A stretch of DNA of 9,094 nucleotides from Hyphomicrobiales bacterium (GTDB lineage: Bacteria > Pseudomonadota > Alphaproteobacteria > Rhizobiales > Xanthobacteraceae): contig JAPLPC010000400.1 of assembly GCA_026400425.1 (NCBI GenBank), positions 1-9,094 of the forward strand, in the 5' to 3' direction. Made by a program: the position numbers and the translations under genes. The notes under the pieces are model-generated. The model had not been told where the DNA came from. It worked only from the letters and a program-made list of their open reading frames with translations, and did not search any database. Below are positions 1 to 6,327 of this stretch, piece by piece; the first letter of the stretch is position 1; each line of letters begins with the position of its first letter.

Positions 1-26
1 CCCTCTCCCGCTCTTGCGGGGGAGGG
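1..26. repeat. GC-rich palindromic repeat, copy 1 (possible terminator)
   Basis: Two 11-base arms, CCCTCTCCCGC and GCGGGGGAGGG, pair around a 4-base loop with one G-T wobble. The element begins at the window edge, so it may extend further left. It lies 70 bases downstream of the DUF2076 stop codon and could act as a bidirectional terminator, although no T-run follows. A second copy in the opposite orientation lies at 3126-3149. Such CCCTC...GAGGG palindromes are frequent between genes in this bacterial group (from memory, not searched). Confidence 0.6.
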
Positions 27-95
27 CCGGGGTGGGGGTAGCCCCACGCGCCGGCGTTTGCGAAAGCGCCCACTCCTGTCCTCCGACCTAACGCC

Positions 96-920
96 TCACG
101 CGTAGTCGCTGTCGTCCGAGTCCATGTCCATGGAATCGAAGTCGCCGTCGTCCTGGTCTTGATCCTGGTCCTGGTCGTAGTCGGCCTGCGCCTGATCGAA
201 ATTGCCGGCACCTTGTTTGTTGGACGAACCGATATCGTTGACGCCGGCCTGATCCGCGAGGCTTCCGCCTGATGCGTTGGAATCGACGCCCCACGGGCTT
301 TTGCCGCCGGCATTGGCGGCGTCGGTCAGGCCTTGCTGATGGTTGCCGCCCATCATGCCCTTGATGCTGTTGAGGAGCAACGAGCCGCCCACCACACCAG
401 CCGCAGCTGCAGCCGCCGTCCCGAGGAACGAGCCGCCACCGCCGGCCTGCGGGGCAGGTTGGCCCATTTGAGGCTGGCCCATGGGAGGTTGCCCCATCGG
501 GCCCTGACCATAACCGGTCTGCTGACCATAGCCGCCCTGTGGCTGCCCGATCACCTGGCCGGTATTCCAGGCAGCACGGCCGGGCTCGCTCGGCCGCACA
601 TTGGGTACCGATCCGCGCGGCGCGTTCGGCTCCTGCGGATGTGCGCCGCCGAACAGCGCATCGCGCATGGAATCGAGGAAGCCACCCTGCTGCGCCTGCG
701 CCGGCGCGTCGCCTTGCTCCAGCTGCTGAATCCGGTCGTGGGCACGCTTCAGTGCCTCGTCCTGCAACAGCACGGTCTGAACCAGCGCATACAGCGCATT
801 CGGTGCCCGGCGCTGGCCCTGGGTGATGGCATCGAGCGCATCCGGGTCGCGCGGGCCGCCTTCGACCTTGCTGAGCCTGTCGAACAGGTCGTCCACCAAT
901 TGGCGTTCTTGCGGTGTCAT
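96..920 (-). CDS. DUF2076 domain-containing protein
   Basis: A 274-residue protein of the uncharacterised DUF2076 family; no function is established. I chose the ATG at 920 because it gives the family-typical start MTPQERQLVDDLFDRL and has GAGGA four bases upstream; a GTG at 944 in the same frame lacks that support. Layout: residues 1-70 are a charged, probably helical domain with coiled-coil character (through LKRAHDRIQQLEQ). Residues 100-160 are low complexity, with three MGQP repeats at 141-154. Residues 161-192 are a Gly/Ala-rich hydrophobic stretch (GGGGSFLG, then alanines, then VVGGSLLLNSI) that could contact membrane or be a glycine-zipper segment. Residues 248-274 are a strongly acidic tail with alternating Asp-Gln then Asp-Ser/Met. 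No signal peptide is visible. The gene stands alone, separated from the deacetylase gene by 190 bases and a palindromic repeat. Confidence 0.85.
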   Translation of the reverse strand: MTPQERQLVDDLFDRLSKVEGGPRDPDALDAITQGQRRAPNALYALVQTVLLQDEALKRAHDRIQQLEQGDAPAQAQQGGFLDSMRDALFGGAHPQEPNAPRGSVPNVRPSEPGRAAWNTGQVIGQPQGGYGQQTGYGQGPMGQPPMGQPQMGQPAPQAGGGGSFLGTAAAAAAGVVGGSLLLNSIKGMMGGNHQQGLTDAANAGGKSPWGVDSNASGGSLADQAGVNDIGSSNKQGAGNFDQAQADYDQDQDQDQDDGDFDSMDMDSDDSDYA

Positions 921-1033
921 GGCATCCTCACTGTCTAGGCGCACCCTTGAAGTGCACGGAGCATGTAGTGACGCTTTGTGTCGGCAATAGTGCCCGGTGG
1001 ATTAAATTTGGTTATGCGACAAAGTGACGGACT

Positions 1034-1114
1034 GTAGGGTGGGCAAAGCGTCGCGTGCCCACCACACGTGCCGAGAGCGAATTGGTGGGCACGCTGCGCT
1101 ATGCGCCACCCTAC
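1034..1114. repeat. Long imperfect palindromic repeat
   Basis: The left arm (1034-1064, starting GTAGGGTGGGCAAAGCG and ending GTGCCCACCA) and the right arm (1083-1114, TGGTGGGCACG to CCACCCTAC) are near-perfect reverse complements, with an 18-base central spacer. The RNA would form a hairpin of about 30 base pairs with a few mismatches. The right arm contains the TAG stop codon (1111-1113) of the deacetylase gene. Elements with GTAGGGTGGGCAAAGC arms are dispersed intergenic repeats in Bradyrhizobium and Rhodopseudomonas (family knowledge from memory). Likely effects are transcription termination or mRNA 3'-end protection. Confidence 0.8.
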
Positions 1115-1962
1115 GGGGTACGGCTGAGCGTCACATTCTGCTCGTCCAGCAACTGCACAAACGCATCGCTCGCCAGGTACGCATATTCGCGCTCGCGCTG
1201 GTCGGTGAACGGGTCGAGATCGAGCAACACGTCATCGACGTAACCGGGATGGCACATCACCAGCCCGCCGTCGGGCAGGCCGTCGATAAACCGCGCCATC
1301 AGCGCTCCGAATTCCGGGGCCTTCGCAAAGTCATAGGCACCCGCAAAGCCGGGATTGCAAATCATGCCGAGCTTGGCTGCACGTTTTCGAAACGTCGCGC
1401 TCAGCGTATCCAGCAACAGCGCCTTCGGTGCATCGAGCCGTTTCGACAACGGATGGATACGTCCGGACTGCCGCACCCAGGCCTCGGGTGCAGCGCGCTT
1501 TACCGCACGCAGAAACGGATCGCGCACCTGCGGAAAGGTTTGCACATGCTGGTGGCCGTCCACATAAGCGGGGGGCATGCCGAACAGCGTGATGAAGGCG
1601 GCGATCTGCGCCGACACTTCGCCCTCGATCATTTCGGCATCGAGCCTGCGCAGCGCGCCCGCGCGCAGCATCTTGCCGAGCGGCAGAAACAGGCCGTCGA
1701 GCAGCGGCCGATAATGCATGGTCAGCGGATGGAACGGTGCCGTCAGCGTGACGTGCAGACCGATCGCGCAGTCGCGATTCATCGCCACCGCGCCTTGCAG
1801 CGACGTCACGTCGTCGCGGGTGACCGCGGAGCCGACCACCATCACCGAGGTGGCGTTCAGCCGTTGGCGGGCGATCAATTCGCGGATGCCGCGATTGACC
1901 CCGGGGCTGATGCCGTAATCGTCGGCGCACACTGTGATCCTGCGCGGCGGGGTATCGCTCAT
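1111..1962 (-). CDS. YdjC/ChbG/HpnK-type carbohydrate deacetylase
   Basis: A 283-residue metal-dependent deacetylase of the YdjC superfamily (relatives: ChbG, HpnK, NaxD), expected to remove N-acetyl from an amino sugar. Visible motifs are the N-terminal strand ending in ADDYG (Asp14, Asp15), GLHVTLT with His70, DGHQH (135-139), and CHPGY (His238). Asp15, His70 and His139 would be the expected metal ligands. There is no signal peptide or membrane segment, so it should act in the cytoplasm. The start is the ATG at 1962: it overlaps the glycosyltransferase stop as ATGA, it begins just before the first core strand (RRITVCADDYG), and the open frame further upstream reads as arginine-rich non-family sequence. 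No clear ribosome binding site precedes it, which fits translational coupling. The partner enzyme suggests the substrate is a polyprenyl-phosphate-linked HexNAc, as for Francisella NaxD; HpnK or a soluble-sugar deacetylase remain possible. Its stop codon lies inside a palindromic repeat. Confidence 0.88.
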   Translation of the reverse strand: MSDTPPRRITVCADDYGISPGVNRGIRELIARQRLNATSVMVVGSAVTRDDVTSLQGAVAMNRDCAIGLHVTLTAPFHPLTMHYRPLLDGLFLPLGKMLRAGALRRLDAEMIEGEVSAQIAAFITLFGMPPAYVDGHQHVQTFPQVRDPFLRAVKRAAPEAWVRQSGRIHPLSKRLDAPKALLLDTLSATFRKRAAKLGMICNPGFAGAYDFAKAPEFGALMARFIDGLPDGGLVMCHPGYVDDVLLDLDPFTDQREREYAYLASDAFVQLLDEQNVTLSRTP

Positions 1963-3074
1963 GCGACAGTGGTCCGGTCGGAAGCCGGCGCCGGCACCAC
2001 ACCGGGCGCTGGCGCGTCTGCGGACGCGGTGGCCGCGTGCTTCACGCTGTGTTCGGCAACGAAATACACCGGGCGCCCTTTCAATTCGGACAGGATCTTG
2101 CCGATATATTCGCCGAGCACGCCGATCATGATGAGCTGCACGCCGCCGATGGTCATTACGCCGACGATGAGCGAGGGATAGCCGGGCACCGATTTGCCGC
2201 TGACCAGAGTCTCCCACAGGATCATGATGCCGAACAGAAAAGCAGCGCCGGCGAAGATCAGGCCGAACAGGCTGGCGAGGCGCAGCGGCGCCACCGAGAA
2301 CGAGGTGAGGCCTTCGATCGACAGACCGATCAGCGCCTTCGGGTTGAACGACGACACGCCATGGGCCCGCGCCTGCGGTTCGTAATCGACACGCAACTGG
2401 CGGAACCCGATCCAGGTGGCGAGGCCCTTGAAGAACCGATTGCGCTCCGGCAGCTGTCGCAACGCCGCCGCTGCGCGCGGCGACAGCAGACGGAAATCGC
2501 CGGCGTCTTCCGGGATTTTGGTGCGCGCGCCCCAGTTGATTAGTGAATAGAAGCCACGGACCGCCTGACGGTGCAGGAACGACTCGTTGTCGCGATGCGC
2601 CTTGGCGGTGAACACCACGTCATAACCATCGACGATCCAGTGACGCACCAGGCGCTCGACGAATTCCGGCGGATGCTGGCCGTCGCCGTCCATGAACAGC
2701 ACCGCGCCTTTGGTGACGTGATCGAGGCCGGCCATCAGCGCGGCCTCCTTGCCGAAATTGCGCGACAGCGAAATCACCTGCACGTCGATAGCGTCGGCGG
2801 GCAATGTCTGGGCGATGGTCAGTGTGTTGTCGCGGCTGCCGTCATCGACATAGACAACCTCGCAGGCGAGGCCATACTGCGCCTTCAGCGTGCGGGCGAG
2901 TGCGACCAGCTTGTCATGAAGCGCCGCAAGGCCGGGCGCTTCGTTGTAGCAGGGCACGACGAGCGACAGGCCTTTGGCGGCCGCAGTCTTTGAGTCCGTG
3001 GTGAGGTTAGAGACGTCGCTGCCCAGCATCATCAATTCGGAATCCCAATCAAACCCGTTGTGCACGATACGCAT
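1959..3074 (-). CDS. Family 2 glycosyltransferase, polyprenyl-phosphate type (ArnC/GtrB/FlmF2-like)
   Basis: About 371 residues from the ATG at 3074. It is an inverting GT-A enzyme expected to move a sugar from a nucleotide sugar to undecaprenyl phosphate on the cytoplasmic face of the membrane. Motifs: VVPCYNE (about 39-45), VDDGS (76-80), DGDGQHPP with the metal-binding DxD (129-136), GDFRLL (192-197) and RNRFFKGLATWIGF (211-224). Two C-terminal membrane helices (about 264-288 and 300-325) are followed by EYIGKI and a basic stretch, the layout of ArnC, GtrB and DPM1-type enzymes. A Pro/Ala-rich tail of about 25 residues follows. The start is uncertain: ATGs at 3032 and 3029 or a TTG at 3101 are possible, and none has a strong ribosome binding site. 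It overlaps the downstream deacetylase by 4 bases, which argues that the two act in sequence. The donor sugar cannot be read from sequence; UDP-HexNAc is inferred from the partner. Confidence 0.85.
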   Translation of the reverse strand: MRIVHNGFDWDSELMMLGSDVSNLTTDSKTAAAKGLSLVVPCYNEAPGLAALHDKLVALARTLKAQYGLACEVVYVDDGSRDNTLTIAQTLPADAIDVQVISLSRNFGKEAALMAGLDHVTKGAVLFMDGDGQHPPEFVERLVRHWIVDGYDVVFTAKAHRDNESFLHRQAVRGFYSLINWGARTKIPEDAGDFRLLSPRAAAALRQLPERNRFFKGLATWIGFRQLRVDYEPQARAHGVSSFNPKALIGLSIEGLTSFSVAPLRLASLFGLIFAGAAFLFGIMILWETLVSGKSVPGYPSLIVGVMTIGGVQLIMIGVLGEYIGKILSELKGRPVYFVAEHSVKHAATASADAPAPGVVPAPASDRTTVA

Positions 3075-3125
3075 ATGGTCGTCGGCATGCCGTCTTGGCA
3101 ATGGCGAGGCACCGGCAGTCGTTCT

Positions 3126-3149
3126 CCCTCCCCCGCAAGCGGGAGAGGG
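3126..3149. repeat. GC-rich palindromic repeat, copy 2 (possible hisG terminator)
   Basis: The arms CCCTCCCCCGC and GCGGGAGAGGG pair around a 2-base loop with one wobble. The sequence is the reverse complement of the copy at 1-26 apart from two fewer loop bases. It sits 18 bases past the hisG stop and about 50 bases before the glycosyltransferase start, so it could separate the rsmE-hisZ-hisG transcript from the glycosyltransferase-deacetylase transcript. There is no U-tract typical of an intrinsic terminator. Confidence 0.65.
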
Positions 3150-3167
3150 GACACTTCTGCCGGAGGC

Positions 3168-4142
3168 CTACCGCAAAAACGCCTCAAGCTTTGCGAACAG
3201 CGGATTCCCGCGGTCCAGCACATAGTCCAGCGAGGCTACCGAGACCGTCTCCGCGCCGCGCTCGCGTAAAAAACTCCCCAGCGCGTAGATCTGCGCCGGC
3301 GGGCAGTGCAGTGTCACCATGCCCGACGAGGTCGGTCCACCGAAGGGCGACACCACGCCGAAGCGGTTATGGGCCTCGGTGAGCATCGCCTGATCGCAGC
3401 CGGCGAAACGCGTGCGCACTTCCTTGTATTTGCCGGCGCGGGCGCGGGCGGCGATGTGATCGAGAATGACGCGCGCGGTTTCGCGGGCGTCGGGCGACCA
3501 GTCGGCATCGCGCGAGGCGACGAGATTGGCCTGGCTGCGCAGCATCACGCCGTCATCGAGCACCTTGAGGCCATTGGCCGCAAGGGTCGCACCTGTCGTG
3601 GTGATGTCGACGATCAGCTCGGCGGTGCCGGTGGCCGGCGCGCCTTCGGTGGCGCCGGCGCTTTCGACGATGCGATAGTCCATCACGCCATGCGCGGCGA
3701 AATAGGCGCGGGTGAGATTGATGTATTTCGTCGCGACGCGCATGCGACGATTGTGCTGGTCGCGAAATCCCGTCGCGACATCGTCGAGATCAGCCATGGT
3801 GCGAACGTCGATCCAGGCCTGCGGCACGGCGACCACCACATCGGCGCGGCCGAAGCCGAGGCCCTCGATCAGCGCCACGCGCTTGTCGGTGTCGACGATG
3901 TTTTCACGCAGCAGATCTTCGCCGGTAATGCCGAGATGCACCGATCCGCGGGCGAGATTGGCAGCGATCTCGCTGGCTGACAGATAAGCGATCTCGACAT
4001 TGTCGAGCCCCGCGATGCTGCCGCGATAATCGCGCACACCGCCGGCCTTGGTCAGCGTCAGGCCGGCGCGGCTGAAGAAGGCTTCGGCATTTTCCTGCAG
4101 GCGCCCCTTGGATGGCACGGCGACGACGAAAGGTGTGCTCAT
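3168..4142 (-). CDS. hisG: ATP phosphoribosyltransferase catalytic subunit
   Basis: HisG (324 residues) joins ATP and PRPP to form phosphoribosyl-ATP, the first and feedback-controlled step of histidine synthesis, in the cytoplasm. Visible family motifs are the N-terminal PSKGRL (10-15), AYLSASEIA (52-60), GITGEDLL (71-78), RVATKYINLTRAYF (135-148) and the PRPP-binding region from ESAGATEGAP to VDITTTGATL (160-187). Residues from about 235 onward (VSPFGGPTSSGMVTLHCPP, then GAETVSVASLDYV) resemble a diverged copy of the C-terminal regulatory domain of long-form HisG. That is noteworthy because the HisG that works with HisZ is classically short, about 210-230 residues. The start is the ATG at 4142, overlapping the hisZ stop as ATGA, with GGGAGA (4149-4154 on the reverse strand) at good spacing. 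The neighbour hisZ is damaged, which bears directly on whether this enzyme is active. Confidence 0.96.
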   Translation of the reverse strand: MSTPFVVAVPSKGRLQENAEAFFSRAGLTLTKAGGVRDYRGSIAGLDNVEIAYLSASEIAANLARGSVHLGITGEDLLRENIVDTDKRVALIEGLGFGRADVVVAVPQAWIDVRTMADLDDVATGFRDQHNRRMRVATKYINLTRAYFAAHGVMDYRIVESAGATEGAPATGTAELIVDITTTGATLAANGLKVLDDGVMLRSQANLVASRDADWSPDARETARVILDHIAARARAGKYKEVRTRFAGCDQAMLTEAHNRFGVVSPFGGPTSSGMVTLHCPPAQIYALGSFLRERGAETVSVASLDYVLDRGNPLFAKLEAFLR

Positions 4143-5268
4143 GACGCGTCTCCCGCGCGGCTGGAGAACGCATCAATCCAGATCGAGAAGCCGACGGCGG
4201 GAATGGCCGTGGGTGAGCCCAGCTGCGACAGCAGACCGTCATAGCGACCGCCGGCCACCAGCGGCGGTTCGACGCCATTGCCAGTGCCGTGCAGTTCAAA
4301 TTCGAAGCCGGTGTAGTAATCCAGCCCACGACCGAAGGCGGTGGCAAATTTGATCGTCGACGTGTCGATGCCACGTGCGGCCATGAAGCCGATGCGCTGT
4401 TCGAATTCGTCGATCGCCGATGTGAGATCGAGCTTCGCCTCCGATGCGAGCTTGCGCAGTTCGGCGACGGCATCATCGGGCGTGCCCGAAATGGCCAGGA
4501 AGCGCTTGATCAAAGCCAGCGCATGCTTCGGCAGCGCGCCGCCTTTGAGAGTCGATTGCTCGAGGAAACGATCCGCGATTTCGGCCACCGATCGGCCGCC
4601 GAGATTGGTCGCACCGGCGATCGACATCAGGTCGGTGACCAGCGCCAGCGCCGCCTTGCGATCGGAGCCGGCGAGCGCGGCGAGCACGCCTTCATATTCG
4701 TTGCGCACCAGCGACTCGGCCAAAGTGAGCCGATCGAGGTCTTCGGCGAGGTTCGCCTGGCGGTTGAAATCTTCCACCAGGCGACGTTTCCAGACGGGAT
4801 ACAGATCCAGCGCCTCGACTAGAGCGGCGAATAGCGCCGCATCGCCGGTCTTGATGTCGACACTGGATTCCCCCAACGCGGCCGCCGCATTCAGTGCCAA
4901 AACGAGCATTTCGGCGTCGGCCGCGGCACGATCCTGGCGGCCGAAGGATTCGATCCCGGCCTGCTGAAATTCGCTAGCCTTGCCATGCCGATAGCGGAAA
5001 ACCGGGCCGAGATAACAGAACCCGGCCGGCTGTCCGGCCGCTGGTGAGGCGAGATAATCGCGCGCCACCGGAATCGTCAGCTCCGGCCGCAGGCGCACAG
5101 TTCCTCGCCCGACAGATCGGTCGTTAGATACAGGCTTTTGCGGATATCTTCGCCGGACAGGTCCAGAAACGGCTCGGCCGGCTGCAAAATCGCCGGCGAC
5201 GCATGGACATAGCCCGCCTCGGCAAACGAGTGCAGCAGGGTCTCTGTCCAGGCGGCGGGTTTGGTCAT
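4139..5268 (-). pseudogene. hisZ: HisZ, ATP phosphoribosyltransferase regulatory subunit, frameshifted
   Basis: HisZ is a catalytically inactive relative of histidyl-tRNA synthetase that complexes with HisG and is needed for activity and histidine feedback. The 5' part (from the ATG at 5268, MTKPAAWTETLLHSFAEAGY through ILQPAEPFLDLSGEDIRKSL to TTDLSGEELC) is in one frame and ends at a TGA at 5077-5079. The rest (LRPELTIPVARDYL, then YLGPVFRYR, DYYTGFEFEL and AGGRYDGLL) is in another frame from 5092 to 4139. The break is after the Cys codon at 5095-5097: removing the two bases at 5093-5094 restores GEELCLRPELT, the class II synthetase-like motif; a single missing base is equally possible. Repaired, the protein would be about 375 residues, normal for HisZ. 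Both halves look well conserved, so the lesion is recent or a sequencing error. An open frame extending upstream to 5377 is read-through and not HisZ. The stop overlaps hisG. Confidence 0.9.
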
Positions 5269-5355
5269 CTCGAAGTCCAGCGATTCCAATGAAGTGAGGT
5301 CGCGCAGCCCTTAGCATGGCAGATGGGGCGTTTCGACCATCTTCGGGCAAGTGGC

Positions 5356-6114
5356 TTAATGGTTCCCGTGTGCCCAATCGCCCAGCACCGCCTGAATCAC
5401 CGCCAGTGCCGCCACCGCCGCCGTATCGGCCCGCATAATGCTCGGTCCCAACGCCAGCCGCAGGATGGTCGGTTGTTTGAGCAGAACTGCCCGTTCTTCC
5501 TCGGCAAATCCACCTTCCGGTCCGATCAGGACGTCGATCCCGGCTGTCGCTGCCTCGCGCGCTCCGGTCAAAGCGGCAATGGGATCAGCAACTTCCGCGG
5601 CTTCATCGCAAAAAACCAGCAGCCGCTGGCTGTCGCGCTGATCGAGAAACTTCTGCAAATTCAATGGCTCAGCTACTTCGGCAATGCTGAGGATGCCGCA
5701 TTGCTCGGCCGCTTCCACCACATTGGCCCGCATCCGCTCGGTATTCACCCGGCTCGTTTGCGTATGCCGGGTCACCACCGGCTGCAGTCTGGCCGAACCC
5801 ATCTCGATGGCCTTCTGCACCATGTAATCCAGCCGCGCATGTTTTAGCGGCGCGAAGGCGTAGGTGATGTCGGGCAGGGCGTCCTGCGGACGCATCTGCC
5901 TGAGAACCAAAAGCTTGTCGGCGCGCTTGCCGGCCGCCACCGCCGCCTGCCATTCGCCGTCGCGGCCATTGAACACCAGCACCGGATCGCCGCCGTTCAG
6001 GCGCAGGACATTGCCGAGATAATTGCTCTGGCTGCGGTCGAGGGCGATCGCGGCATCGGTGGCCAGATCCGCATCGACATAGAGGCGGGGGCTGCGGAAA
6101 TCGGCTTGCGGCAT
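5356..6114 (-). CDS. rsmE: 16S rRNA (uracil(1498)-N(3))-methyltransferase
   Basis: RsmE (252 residues, normal length) uses S-adenosylmethionine to methylate N3 of U1498 in helix 44 of 16S rRNA in the assembled small subunit. The N-terminal part (1-75) is the PUA-like RNA-binding domain (LYVDADL, HYLGNVLRL-like NYLGNVLRLNGGD, VFNGRDGEW). The C-terminal part is a SPOUT knot, with KAIEMGSARLQPVVTRHTQ (101-119), EAAEQCG (134-140), GPEGGF (198-203) and LGPSIMRADTA (222-232). The last motif is usually written LGxRILRxETA; here the first Arg position is Ser. The ATG at 6114 gives the normal N terminus, though the upstream ribosome binding site is weak. The gene precedes hisZ by 87 bases on the same strand, so an rsmE-hisZ-hisG transcript is plausible. 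It diverges from the secreted-protein gene at 6328. Confidence 0.95.
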   Translation of the reverse strand: MPQADFRSPRLYVDADLATDAAIALDRSQSNYLGNVLRLNGGDPVLVFNGRDGEWQAAVAAGKRADKLLVLRQMRPQDALPDITYAFAPLKHARLDYMVQKAIEMGSARLQPVVTRHTQTSRVNTERMRANVVEAAEQCGILSIAEVAEPLNLQKFLDQRDSQRLLVFCDEAAEVADPIAALTGAREAATAGIDVLIGPEGGFAEEERAVLLKQPTILRLALGPSIMRADTAAVAALAVIQAVLGDWAHGNH

Positions 6115-6327
6115 GTTTCAGGTCCCGTTCAGAAGCCGAGCTTTATCGGCAGATGCGACGAAAAACCATGCGGGATCGCGACCAATTGCCCCCGCACGCC
6201 GCGCTGCTGCCAAAATCAAAGCTTTATTGGTGGGTTGTTAAGGCAAGGCAGGAATCGTAGAAGTGCCTGAATTCAGGACAGCTTCTGCCCCGCGGTGACG
6301 GGACAATATGCTTGCCGGAGGAAATCT
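6115..6327. promoter_or_regulatory. Divergent intergenic region between rsmE and the secreted-protein gene
   Basis: This 213-base stretch lies between two divergent genes and must hold promoters for both. I see an AT-rich block at about 6210-6240 and a near-repeat of AGCTTTATCGG (6139-6149) as AGCTTTATTGG (6220-6230), 81 bases apart. A 6-base inverted pair, ACCAAT (6181-6186) and ATTGGT (6226-6231), is also present. I cannot assign -35/-10 boxes with confidence. No small gene is convincing here. Confidence 0.4.
6317..6323 (+). promoter_or_regulatory. Strong Shine-Dalgarno site deciding a GTG start
   Basis: GGAGGAA with a core-to-start spacing of 6 bases points to the GTG at 6328 as start. 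This removes the 11 extra residues that an upstream GTG at 6295 would add and leaves a clean signal peptide at the N terminus. Confidence 0.8.

Noticed and set aside
1034..1114. CRISPR or small RNA gene
   Set aside because: There is a single inverted repeat with no repeated spacer structure, and it looks like a dispersed palindromic repeat.
1024..2181. Long plus-strand open frame (385 codons) opposite the deacetylase and glycosyltransferase genes
   Set aside because: It is antisense to two genes with clear catalytic motifs, is rich in His/Arg/Gln as expected from high-GC reverse frames, and matches no family.
1963..2217. N-terminal extension of the deacetylase
   Set aside because: It is Arg/His-rich, overlaps the glycosyltransferase C terminus in another frame, and the family start fits the ATG at 1962.
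5269..5377. N-terminal extension giving a 412-residue HisZ without a frameshift
   Set aside because: The residues before LRPELT in that frame do not resemble HisZ, whereas the other frame carries ILQPAEPFLDLSGEDIRKSL and GEELC. The long frame is fortuitous read-through.
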